Assembly (NCBI GenBank): GCA_014377915.1
Contig: JACMOT010000237.1
Location: 1 to 5,924 of the forward strand
DNA from: Tardiphaga sp.
Lineage (GTDB): Bacteria; Pseudomonadota; Alphaproteobacteria; Rhizobiales; Xanthobacteraceae
DNA length: 5,924 bases
Direction of reading: 5' to 3'
The stretch's first letter is position 1; each line of letters starts with the position of its first letter. Under the pieces are notes generated by a model, which searched no databases, was not told the origin of the DNA, and saw nothing but the letters and a program-made list of their open reading frames with translations. Below are positions 1-5,924 of this stretch, piece by piece. Made by a program: the position numbers and the translations under genes.

Positions 1-30
1 CCGAAAGCGGAATAGGGGCCTGGAGGCCAT

Positions 31-80
31 ATTGGCAGCTTGAGCGGCGTTCCTCATTGGCAGCTAGAGCGGCGTTCCTC
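31..80. repeat. 25-bp tandem direct repeat, two copies
   Basis: Two head-to-tail copies of a 25-bp unit (31-55 and 56-80) match at 24 of 25 positions; the only difference is T at 41 against A at 66. The unit begins ATTGGCAGCT and ends GAGCGGCGTTCCTC. No third copy follows at 81. Closely spaced repeats of about this length occur at the ends of some insertion sequences, notably the IS21 family, so this may be an element end, but no transposase is in the window to support that. The repeat is seen directly; its role is a guess. Confidence 0.75.
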
Positions 81-769
81 TGGCCTTGTTGGGGCGCACG
101 GGGGGCGGCGGTCTGAGAGGGGCCTTCCTGGCCGATGGAGGCCGTAGGCCCGCCTGGAGCCGTGACAGTGCAGCCATGCGTCAGACCGGGCAGCGAAGCT
201 CCTCCGAGGAGGAATGGGCCCGACTTGGCCTCCGAACGCTACCCAGCCCGGTTTGACCGTGGCCGTGGATAGGAACCGTAACCTCCGAAAAGGCGGCCCA
301 CGGGGGACCATCCGCGGAGCCGTTTAGCGATGGTCCTTGGTGAGCGCTGATCTACTCCCAAGCACGCTGATTTGCGCGGAGAAGGTTCGACCCCAGGTCC
401 TCTCCCTCCGCCACCGACGTTGCGCTCCCAGGGCCGTCCGCCGCCAAAGTCTCCAAATTTCCCAATAAAAACAGTCTTCCTTGGAATTAGTGCCGTACGA
501 GAGAACAGCCGATTTGGGAGATTTGAGGCTGGAGACTGGGTTTTTCTCCAAAGCTTCGTACTGCGGCGATTTAGTACGGTTTTCAAAGGCAGCCATTTAA
601 GGTGGTTGAAGCTGCAGTCTCGCTAACGGTTCGAATCCCTGTCGGACAAGCAAAGCTCGGTACGCTCCAGATTCGGGGGGCGATCCTACATCGCCAGGCG
701 TGCAGCGCAGCCGTCGCGCTGACTTCATGTGCCGGGGCGAACCACTTAAGCGCGGTTTGCGGATCATCG
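81..769. other. Gene-free left flank
   Basis: No supportable gene is present. The open frames here overlap one another on both strands, have low-complexity Arg/Gly/Pro-rich translations typical of non-coding G+C-rich DNA, and show no recognisable motif or ribosome binding site. The part from about 441 to 600 is visibly richer in A and T and contains inverted repeats. A small hairpin (6-bp arms GGCGAT/ATCGCC around a 5-base loop, 679-695) lies about 75 bases past the stop codon of the receiver-kinase gene; in the minus direction it is followed by C residues, not a T tract, so I do not call it a terminator. The stretch may be intergenic DNA or decayed mobile-element sequence. Confidence 0.5.
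448..537. repeat. Imperfect inverted repeat / possible structured RNA or MITE relic
   Basis: AGTCTCCA at 448-455 is perfectly complementary to TGGAGACT at 530-537. Immediately inside, AATTTCCC (456-463) pairs at 7 of 8 positions with GGGAGATT (516-523), leaving a 6-base bulge at 524-529. The result is a roughly 16-bp interrupted stem enclosing about 50 bases. It lies in a local A/T-richer patch without a gene. A second short inverted repeat (CGTACT 557-562, AGTACG 573-578, followed by GTTTTC) lies just beyond. This could be a small structured RNA, a remnant of a non-autonomous element, or chance. Confidence 0.3.
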
Positions 770-2194
770 TTAGGTCGCCGCCCAGCAAGACTGTACCCCG
801 TCGAGCAGGGCCAGAATCCTGTCCTTGTCGGTGTCCTCATACTTCAGTTGGCGCAGCAGATAGCAGTACGCGCATGCGGCTAGTTCGCGCCGGCCAGTAG
901 TCAGTCTGTCCGACCACGTCCTGCAGGCCCGGATGAACTCCGGCATAGGGCAATCGGCGAGATAAGTATCGAGGTCATGCCATTTGCGACAGGCCTCGGC
1001 CGAGGGCCAAGCCGCGCCCAGCGTAGGGTTGTCTTGAAGGACTGAGCTTAGTTCCAGCGATACCGGATCGTAGGCGGCGGATCCGGGTCCGACGTCGCCA
1101 TAATCGATAACCAGCACCTTTCCATCCGGCGCAACGAGGATGTTCTCGCCGTGCAAGTCGCCATGCACACAGCACCAACGGGCCTGGATCTCGCGGCTCT
1201 CGAACTCTGCCGCCCAGGTGAGCCCGTAGTCCGCGTGAAGCTTCGCGGCCCATTCATCCGACAACCATGACCGGCGGATCGAGGCGATCGTCCGCGGTTC
1301 TTCGTTTCTCCCCTTCGACCAGCCTGCAAGAGCCTCCGCCGTGGCCGCGACTGCTTTCGCCGCCAACGCGTCGTCGATGGCCATGGTCGCAAACATCGAA
1401 GCGTCATGACCGCTTGCCAGCTGGTAAAAGATGCCCGCCGTCGCGCCCGCACCGAACTCCAACAGCTTCATCTTACGAGGGGTCGCCCAGCCGTCGAGCA
1501 GCACAATGTGCGCGTCGTGTCGCTTCTCCTCGTCGATCATCTTGGGCAGTTCGCCGAGCTTCGCAACGACCTCCCGAATCAGCGCGCCGGTCCGGTCGAA
1601 CATCTGAAGCCGCAACGTGCGCGCCCCCGATTTTCCTGCCCCGATCGCGTAAGCAGCGCAACGGCGGGCGTTGAAGTGCTTGGCGAAGATCCGAACCAGG
1701 CGGTCTTCAGGCATGCTCAGGTTCAGGCCGTTGAACTGCAGCTCAACGTCGGACAAGGCACGGATCGCGCCGATGACCTTGCTGATTTTCTCCGGTGCCT
1801 GATCGATCTGGATCTTCTTCAAGAACTCGACGGTGTGGACCTTGTCACCTTCGCTCCAGATATCCGCATCGTGCTTCTGCTCCATCAGAGGCGCAATAAA
1901 ATCCTCCGACGGCGACCCGGTGAGCACCAAAATCTTCGTGCCGGGCGACAACTTGCGGAGGTGATGGAACACATACTTGCCGTGCTCGGGATCGAGATCG
2001 GTCGTGCCCTTCGCAGTAGGAATTTTCAGGTCCAGGATCGCGAAATCAAAGAACCCGGTTTGGAGGTGTGCAACCGCGTCATCGCGATTGGTCACGAAAG
2101 TCGGGAACGTTGGACCGCCGGATTCGCCGATGATCCGCTGAAGCTCTGCGATATAGTCGTCGTCGTCCTCGACGACCAGAATATGCGCCGTCAC
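770..2194 (-). CDS. Receiver domain fused to APH/choline-kinase-fold phosphotransferase
   Basis: This is a 474-residue predicted cytosolic response regulator whose output is an enzyme, not a DNA-binding domain. Residues 4-125 form a CheY-like receiver: acidic cluster EDDDD at 9-13, phospho-acceptor Asp55 in ILDLKIP, and Thr92 in VLTG. The usual Lys is not in its normal place (SEGDK at 114-118, Lys118 displaced). Residues about 160-474 resemble the aminoglycoside/choline kinase fold: a Gly-rich GAGKSGA at 185-191, Lys212 as likely ATP-binding lysine in VVAKLG, HGDLHGEN at 344-351 (catalytic Asp346, metal-binding Asn351), and VIDYGD with Asp365. All catalytic residues seem present, so activity is likely; the substrate is unknown and antibiotic resistance need not be implied. 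I chose GTG at 2194, which overlaps the upstream TGA as GTGA and has GGTGG five bases before it; an in-frame GTG at 2203 has no such site. It is the last gene of the operon, probably fed by the kinase upstream. Confidence 0.9.
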   Translation of the reverse strand: MTAHILVVEDDDDYIAELQRIIGESGGPTFPTFVTNRDDAVAHLQTGFFDFAILDLKIPTAKGTTDLDPEHGKYVFHHLRKLSPGTKILVLTGSPSEDFIAPLMEQKHDADIWSEGDKVHTVEFLKKIQIDQAPEKISKVIGAIRALSDVELQFNGLNLSMPEDRLVRIFAKHFNARRCAAYAIGAGKSGARTLRLQMFDRTGALIREVVAKLGELPKMIDEEKRHDAHIVLLDGWATPRKMKLLEFGAGATAGIFYQLASGHDASMFATMAIDDALAAKAVAATAEALAGWSKGRNEEPRTIASIRRSWLSDEWAAKLHADYGLTWAAEFESREIQARWCCVHGDLHGENILVAPDGKVLVIDYGDVGPGSAAYDPVSLELSSVLQDNPTLGAAWPSAEACRKWHDLDTYLADCPMPEFIRACRTWSDRLTTGRRELAACAYCYLLRQLKYEDTDKDRILALLDGVQSCWAAT

Positions 2195-3078
2195 TTGCGC
2201 CACCGCGCGGTGTAGAGGGCGCCTCCATGCTTCGCCGGTGCCAGCGAGAGCGAACCGATCATGGTTTCCACCGCTTGCCGAGCGATGGCCAAGCCGAAGC
2301 CAATGTGATTCCTCTTCGTCGAGTTGCCGATCTCGAAGGCAGTCTCAATCGGTCCCTTGATGCCGCCCCCGTGGTCCACCACCGCCAGCCAATAGTCGAC
2401 GTCGGTGTCGCCCCAGCTGATGGTCAGGTCATGAGGGTTCGGTTGGGCTGATGCCGCCTGCTGGGCCTCGACCGCGTTGCGGATGCCGTTCACTACCACC
2501 ATCCGGACGAGCGATGGATCGCTCTTAATTACGAAGGGGCGCGAACCGATCGTGGAGATCCATTCCCGGACCTCAGGGCTATAGACATCCAACAGTTCGT
2601 CCACCAGCGCCGACAGGTCGAACTCCTGGGGGCGAGGCACGCTGGCGGCATTCTTCAACCGCTCGATCGCATCGAAGACGCGCGCGACCGACTCTAGATG
2701 TCGCTGTGTGCCAGAACCATCCCAGGACTCGCCAAGCTCACGCTTTGCCGCCAGCCGGACCAGACCGATCGGCGACGAAATCTCGTGTAGAAGGAACCCG
2801 GTGATCCACTCCATTGCCTTGCCGTAGATTTGCTTACGTACATCGTCCGACACGATATCGGCTTTATCCGTTGATGGCTCTGGCGCTTGTTCGTGTGCTA
2901 GTCGCCGAATCGTCTCCTGTAGGGCATAATTGACGTAGGTAACCGTCTCTTCCCGCTGTGCCTTATGAAGGCGGGGGAGATCACCCCGACGTCCTACATC
3001 ACCAAGGATGCGGGCAGCTTGCCCGCGCACATGCGCGGACGATGCCTGCAAATTGTTCAGCGCGTCCTCCCGGGTCAT
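2191..3078 (-). CDS. Soluble histidine kinase with N-terminal HEAT-like segment
   Basis: This 295-residue sensor histidine kinase has no signal peptide or membrane segment, so it should act in the cytosol. Residues about 5-62 look like a short HEAT/PBS-lyase-type repeat (VRGQAARILGDVG, then a second helical pair), probably a protein-binding surface. A dimerisation/phospho-acceptor helix follows with the H-box LHEISSPIG, giving His98. The ATP-binding domain has an N-box NGIRNAVEA (Asn197, Asn201), G1 DHGGGI (235-240) and G2 GFGLA (260-264). All residues needed for autophosphorylation appear intact. The start ATG overlaps the ATPase stop codon as ATGA, and its TGA overlaps the receiver-kinase GTG, which suggests translational coupling. 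The adjacent receiver protein is the natural phosphotransfer partner; the input is probably the upstream ATPase, since there is no classical sensor domain. These partner assignments are inferred from gene order. Confidence 0.9.
   Translation of the reverse strand: MTREDALNNLQASSAHVRGQAARILGDVGRRGDLPRLHKAQREETVTYVNYALQETIRRLAHEQAPEPSTDKADIVSDDVRKQIYGKAMEWITGFLLHEISSPIGLVRLAAKRELGESWDGSGTQRHLESVARVFDAIERLKNAASVPRPQEFDLSALVDELLDVYSPEVREWISTIGSRPFVIKSDPSLVRMVVVNGIRNAVEAQQAASAQPNPHDLTISWGDTDVDYWLAVVDHGGGIKGPIETAFEIGNSTKRNHIGFGLAIARQAVETMIGSLSLAPAKHGGALYTARWRK
2200..2204 (-). promoter_or_regulatory. Ribosome binding site deciding the receiver-kinase start
   Basis: Read on the minus strand this is GGTGG, five bases before GTG 2194. 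It lies inside the end of the histidine kinase gene and favours the GTGA-overlap start over GTG 2203, which would itself cover part of the site. Confidence 0.45.
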
Positions 3079-4910
3079 GCCAGACCTTGCGTTCCGTAGA
3101 AGTGGGCGCGCTGGCGGAAGGCGGCCGCACCGCCTTCCATCACCGAGGTGATCGCGTGAACTACCGGCGCGTCCGTCAATGCGCCATAGGCGATGGGGAA
3201 GCCGCGACGGCCATCGGAGCCGAGATGAACGACGAAGTCGGCCAAACCTAGGACCGGGATGTTGGCATTGTGCGTTGAGAAGAGCAGCTGGCCATTCACC
3301 GGACGCGCCAAGATTGATTTGATCAGCGTTTCGGCGATGAAGGCGTTGTCGATGTGGTCCTCGGGTTGGTCCACAATCAGCAGCCGCTCCATGTGGCGTA
3401 GCACTAGCGGAAGAATAACGGTGCAGCGCTGGCCGGTCGAAAGCTCGGCGATGTCCTTATAATCCGGGCCATCCATAAGCGAGAAGGTGACGTAGTCCTC
3501 GACCGGCACTGTCGCGATCCCGCCCAGGTCCGCATCCTTCAGCGCGACGACGACCTTGGCCGCCCGGTCCATGGTCATTGAACCCCGGGCCGCGATCAGT
3601 TCGAAATCATGATTGTCCACGGCCTCGAGCAATTCACGAGGGCTGATCCGCGGCGCCAGCGCGGCAATCAGATCGCTGTACCGCAGGCCGCTGCCACGCA
3701 GGGCCTCGGTAAGGATGCTGGCAAAGGCCTCCGATTGGCCGCCGCGCATCACGCCGATTCGAATGCGGGGGCCGAGCACTAGGTTGAGGCGCGCGGCAGC
3801 TCCCCGGCGTGCCTCAAACCGGGCAGATCGCATGGCTTCTAGTGAATCCAGCGCCTGATCGCGGCGCGCAATGACAGCTTGGAAACTGGCGATCCGCGAC
3901 TGCCTGACAGCCATCAGCGATTCCAGATGCGCCTTGCGCTCCCGTAGCAATTGGCCGCGACGGACGATTTCTCCAGCACCAGTTTGAAGCGCTTCGATCT
4001 CGCGGCGCAAATTCCGCGCCTGATCCTCGAAGCTCATCTTCTCTAGCGCGACGTGGCTGCCCAGCGTGACGGTTTCCGCCTCGACCGCACTCAGCTCCTG
4101 GAGGGCGTAACGGAGACGGTCGTGGGCTTTGCCAACCCGCGTGCGCAGCTCTCCAAGAGGATCGCCGCCGGTGTTGGCAGGCCATGCCTCATAGGACATC
4201 TCGCCGCTGCCGCCTAACGACGAGCGCCATCGCGCAACTTCGTTGCCAAACCGCTGGATCGCTTCAGTCGCGACGCCCTTCAAGGCGATGGTGTTGCTGA
4301 GCACGGCCAGCTGGGCGCTCTTCGCGCTTGTGTCAGCCGACAGCGCCGCCAGCTGCTCCTCCTGCGGCGCGACCTGATTGATCTGCTCCAAAATTGACGG
4401 CATCTCCGCCAGCTGCTGGTCCAGCTGATCGATGTCCGCGCGGATGGTGTTCGCTTCGGACGTCAGCGAGCGGACGGAGGCGACGGCCTCGGCCTCCGTG
4501 GACAGGGCTGAGCGCTGATCGCCGATGAAGCCATCCAGCAGCCGCAGACGTCCACCCGACTGGAGGCCGACGGTCTCGATCTCCGTTTGCGACAGCACGA
4601 TCGGTACCAGGAATGGCCCCGACGCGCGCGGGGCAGGATCGTTTGCTGACCGCGAAACGCTGATCCGGCGGCCGTCTTCGTACAAGGTCAGTGTGACCTG
4701 TCCCGACCCCAGCACCGACAGCGCATGCTCGCGGCTGCGCTTCGTCGCTTCCGGCGTGTAGCCTTCAACGCCGAGGCAGAACCGGATCAGTTCAATCAGG
4801 GTGGTCTTACCGGTGCCTCGCGCGCCGATGACCACGTTCAGACCGGGCCGTAGCCAAACGTCAAAGCCGTTGAGGAACCCCTCCTCAATCTGAATTCGCT
4901 CAACGATCAT
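3075..4910 (-). CDS. SMC/RecN-like ABC ATPase with central coiled coil
   Basis: This 611-residue soluble ATPase is the first gene of the operon. The N-terminal half-domain begins with the strand MIVERIQIEEG, then Walker A GARGTGKT at 29-36 (Lys35) and a Q-loop Gln108 in LSQTE. Residues about 135-370 are rich in Leu, Glu, Gln, Arg and Ala in heptad-like runs, consistent with a coiled coil. The C-terminal half carries the ABC signature LSTGQR (490-495), Walker B LLIVDQPEDHID (510-521, Asp514) and the H-loop His547 in FSTHN. The order is that of SMC, RecN, RecF and other ABC ATPases of DNA repair and phage defence. The glutamate after the Walker B Asp is Gln515, with Glu517 nearby, a DQPED form I recall from TrlF-like ATPases. 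ATG 4910 is preferred because GGTGGGG lies five bases upstream; an in-frame GTG at 4955 would add 15 residues and has no such site. A role as the system's sensor is inferred. Confidence 0.88.
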   Translation of the reverse strand: MIVERIQIEEGFLNGFDVWLRPGLNVVIGARGTGKTTLIELIRFCLGVEGYTPEATKRSREHALSVLGSGQVTLTLYEDGRRISVSRSANDPAPRASGPFLVPIVLSQTEIETVGLQSGGRLRLLDGFIGDQRSALSTEAEAVASVRSLTSEANTIRADIDQLDQQLAEMPSILEQINQVAPQEEQLAALSADTSAKSAQLAVLSNTIALKGVATEAIQRFGNEVARWRSSLGGSGEMSYEAWPANTGGDPLGELRTRVGKAHDRLRYALQELSAVEAETVTLGSHVALEKMSFEDQARNLRREIEALQTGAGEIVRRGQLLRERKAHLESLMAVRQSRIASFQAVIARRDQALDSLEAMRSARFEARRGAAARLNLVLGPRIRIGVMRGGQSEAFASILTEALRGSGLRYSDLIAALAPRISPRELLEAVDNHDFELIAARGSMTMDRAAKVVVALKDADLGGIATVPVEDYVTFSLMDGPDYKDIAELSTGQRCTVILPLVLRHMERLLIVDQPEDHIDNAFIAETLIKSILARPVNGQLLFSTHNANIPVLGLADFVVHLGSDGRRGFPIAYGALTDAPVVHAITSVMEGGAAAFRQRAHFYGTQGLA

Positions 4911-4915
4911 CCTGT

Positions 4916-4922
4916 CCCCACC
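4916..4922 (-). promoter_or_regulatory. Ribosome binding site deciding the ATPase start
   Basis: Read on the minus strand this is GGTGGGG, five bases before ATG 4910. The alternative in-frame GTG at 4955 is preceded by CGTCGAAAC, with no purine-rich Shine-Dalgarno-like sequence, so this site supports the shorter protein starting MIVERIQIEEG. Confidence 0.5.
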
Positions 4923-5278
4923 GACCAAGTGCTCTCGCAATTCGATAACCGCCACGTTTCGACGTGCTGGCGGTCTGCTTCTACCCGAACTTTGCGCTAA
5001 CGTGTGAACCTACCGAGATGGCGTCGCGCCGCAAGAGGGAGATGCGCCCCGCAACCCTGTCCCCGCAAGCGAACGTCTTTGTTTGTTCCGGCGCCAACGG
5101 CCTGAAGGCTGCCAGTCCGGGCCCCTGGGGAAGTTCTCTCGGTAACGGCCCCTCACGCACATCTCGAAGCCGCCATGGCCGAGCGCTCGGGGTAACGACT
5201 GAGAGTTTCGATAAATTCCATAATATTCGATCGGCGCGCAGTGTTTGATTGCCGCGATGTGCCAGGTCTTCGAAACAA

Positions 5279-5309
5279 CGAGTGCGGTAACGCACGAGTA
5301 CCGCACTCG
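5279..5309 (-). terminator. 11-bp perfect inverted repeat; candidate terminator of the recombinase operon
   Basis: CGAGTGCGGTA (5279-5289) and TACCGCACTCG (5299-5309) are exact reverse complements around a 9-base spacer. On the minus strand the stem is followed by TTGTTTC, a short T-rich run, and it begins about 58 bases after the stop codon of the small HTH gene, which suits an intrinsic terminator. The left arm and spacer can instead fold as GTGCG-GTAA-CGCAC (5282-5295), which is unusual for a plain terminator and leaves open an operator or att-like site. Confidence 0.45.
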
Positions 5310-5367
5310 GTTGGCGAGAAATTAAGTGAAGGGATGAACGAGCCCAGGGGGGATTGGACGACGGTCC

Positions 5368-5808
5368 CTATTTCGCGATCAGCTGCTCTTTCTGCCGCGT
5401 CCAATCGAGCGGAAGGGGTACAAGCAGTCCATCAAGTTCGAGACCATCGGACTGCTGTCCTTCGAGGATCGACTGGATTATCGCTGGTGCCAATAGTGTC
5501 AGGCGCAACACGCGGCTGAGATACGACTCGTTGATGCCCTCTGCTTTCGCCAAGTCCCGAACCGTGGCATGCCGGCCGGACTCCAGCATGTCCCGCCACC
5601 GATGGGCGCGGACGACCGCTTTGACCAGTGTGTTGTCGATACGAGCGGCCCGCGGGATCCAAGGCGCCGCGTCGGGCGGTGTCACCACCTGCTTGCGACC
5701 TGCCTGGTGTCGCAGCGTGATGGGGATGTGGACCGAGATCGTCCGGCCGTCGCGGCTGAGTGTCGGGCGTCGGGTTTTGCCGACAATGAGGTTCTGCTGA
5801 GCGGTCAT
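5368..5808 (-). CDS. Small HTH protein paired with a serine recombinase
   Basis: This is a 146-residue protein of unknown biochemical role. After a basic N-terminal part (residues 1-60, with KTRRPTLSRDGRTISVHIPI), residues about 61-110 hold a helix-turn-helix resembling that of ParB/KorB: ATVRDLAKAEGINESYLSRV at 81-100, followed by LRLTLLAP. The C-terminal end (LVPLPLDWTRQKEQLI) is short and shows no further domain. I chose ATG 5808 because it overlaps the preceding recombinase stop codon as ATGA; an in-frame start at 5853 would lie inside the recombinase gene. From memory, proteins like this commonly follow a serine recombinase gene in alphaproteobacterial islands, so a DNA-binding helper or regulator of that recombinase is likely, but this rests on gene context. 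Confidence 0.75.
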   Translation of the reverse strand: MTAQQNLIVGKTRRPTLSRDGRTISVHIPITLRHQAGRKQVVTPPDAAPWIPRAARIDNTLVKAVVRAHRWRDMLESGRHATVRDLAKAEGINESYLSRVLRLTLLAPAIIQSILEGQQSDGLELDGLLVPLPLDWTRQKEQLIAK

Positions 5809-5924
5809 GCGGCTTCTTTCTGCGGGGCAGTGGCACCGCGGAGATCGTTGCAAAGCGAGGTCAGGCCATCGACCCGCAGGCGGAGGTCAATGCCGGTCGG
5901 GCTGATGTCGACCCGCTCGACCAG
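5805..5924 (-). CDS. Serine-recombinase-family protein, C-terminal end only (partial)
   Basis: An open frame enters from the right edge and ends with TGA at 5805-5807, giving 39 residues that start LVERVDISPTGIDLRLRV. The pattern (V-E-R-V-x-I-x-P-x-G-I-x-L-R-L) is like the last beta-strand segment of recombinase-family proteins with a resolvase N-terminal domain. The catalytic domain lies outside the window, so activity cannot be judged. The stop codon overlaps the ATG of the HTH gene by four bases, so the two are co-transcribed and probably translationally coupled. The call rests on this short tail plus the neighbour, hence the moderate confidence. Confidence 0.6.
   Translation of the reverse strand: MVERVDISPTGIDLRLRVDGLTSLCNDLRGATAPQKEAA

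Larger units (their letters stand above)
4911..5367. other. Gene-free spacer upstream of the three-gene operon
   Basis: No open frame here has a recognisable motif or a plausible ribosome binding site, so I call none. The spacer should contain the promoter of the ATPase operon. The best A/T-rich patch is around 5205-5230, which on the minus strand includes TATTAT (5220-5225) as a possible -10 element, but I see no good -35 and it would leave a leader of about 300 bases. Also present are a 12-bp perfect palindrome CCGAGCGCTCGG (5179-5190), three copies of GGTAACG (5141-5147, 5191-5197, 5286-5292) and the larger inverted repeat at 5279-5309. Confidence 0.5.

Noticed and set aside
382..418. GGTTCGACCCC followed by CCTCTCCCTCCGCCACC, reminiscent of a tRNA-Ser 3' end.
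   Set aside because: The T-stem does not pair and no other tRNA arm is present.
557..583. Short hairpin with 6-bp arms CGTACT/AGTACG followed by GTTTTC, as a plus-strand terminator.
   Set aside because: There is no plus-strand gene upstream for it to terminate and the stem is short with a 10-base loop.
54..596. Overlapping open frames on the minus strand of the left flank (54-311, 239-586, 324-596).
   Set aside because: They overlap each other in different frames, lack ribosome binding sites and motifs, and have translations rich in Arg, Gly and Pro as expected of non-coding G+C-rich DNA.
620..655. GGTTCGAATCCC at 628-639, which looks like the T-arm of a tRNA or the att end of an island in a tRNA gene.
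   Set aside because: The T-stem has mismatches at two of five positions, and no matching acceptor, anticodon or D arm is found upstream. It may be a decayed tRNA end, but the evidence is too thin to annotate.
770..2194. Reading the APH-fold gene as an antibiotic-resistance gene.
   Set aside because: The catalytic motif is shared by many kinases; the receiver fusion and operon point to a signalling role, and nothing in the sequence indicates an aminoglycoside substrate.
1406..2215. A 269-codon plus-strand open frame opposite the receiver-kinase gene.
   Set aside because: It is antisense to a gene with clear receiver and kinase motifs and has no domain of its own; long antisense frames are common in G+C-rich coding DNA.
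4964..5306. Open frames on both strands in the spacer upstream of the ATPase.
   Set aside because: None has a recognisable motif or ribosome binding site, and they conflict with one another.

Overview
The window is G+C-rich and reads like an accessory region of an alphaproteobacterium. A sphingomonad-type host is my inference, from the codon use and from a recombinase/small HTH gene pair that I associate with such genomes; nothing here fixes the taxon. All five recognisable genes lie on the minus strand, so transcription runs from high to low coordinates.

Right end (5368-5924): the last 39 codons of a gene that looks like the C-terminal tail of a serine-recombinase-family protein, overlapping by ATGA a 146-residue protein with a ParB-like helix-turn-helix. 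This pair is the main sign of a mobile or island context. It is followed at 5279-5309 by an 11-bp perfect inverted repeat that may be its terminator, inside a 457-bp gene-free spacer (4911-5367) that should also hold the promoter of the next operon.

Centre (770-4910): a tightly coupled three-gene operon in which the stop and start codons overlap at both junctions (ATGA, then GTGA). In transcription order it encodes (1) a 611-residue SMC/RecN-like ABC ATPase with a central coiled coil, (2) a 295-residue soluble histidine kinase with an N-terminal HEAT-like segment, and (3) a 474-residue protein joining a phospho-acceptor receiver domain to an APH/choline-kinase-fold phosphotransferase with an intact HGDxxxxN motif. 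The simplest reading is a cytosolic relay: the ATPase senses a nucleic-acid or other intracellular cue, the histidine kinase passes phosphate to the receiver, and the receiver gates a kinase acting on an unknown small molecule or protein. This layout resembles two-component-like defence systems, but I cannot assign it to a named one; it is the best candidate here for an undescribed system.

Left end (1-769): no convincing gene. It holds a 25-bp tandem duplication at 31-80 that could be the end of an insertion element, and a less G+C-rich stretch (about 441-600) able to fold into a long imperfect hairpin. No clear terminator was seen after the operon's last stop codon.
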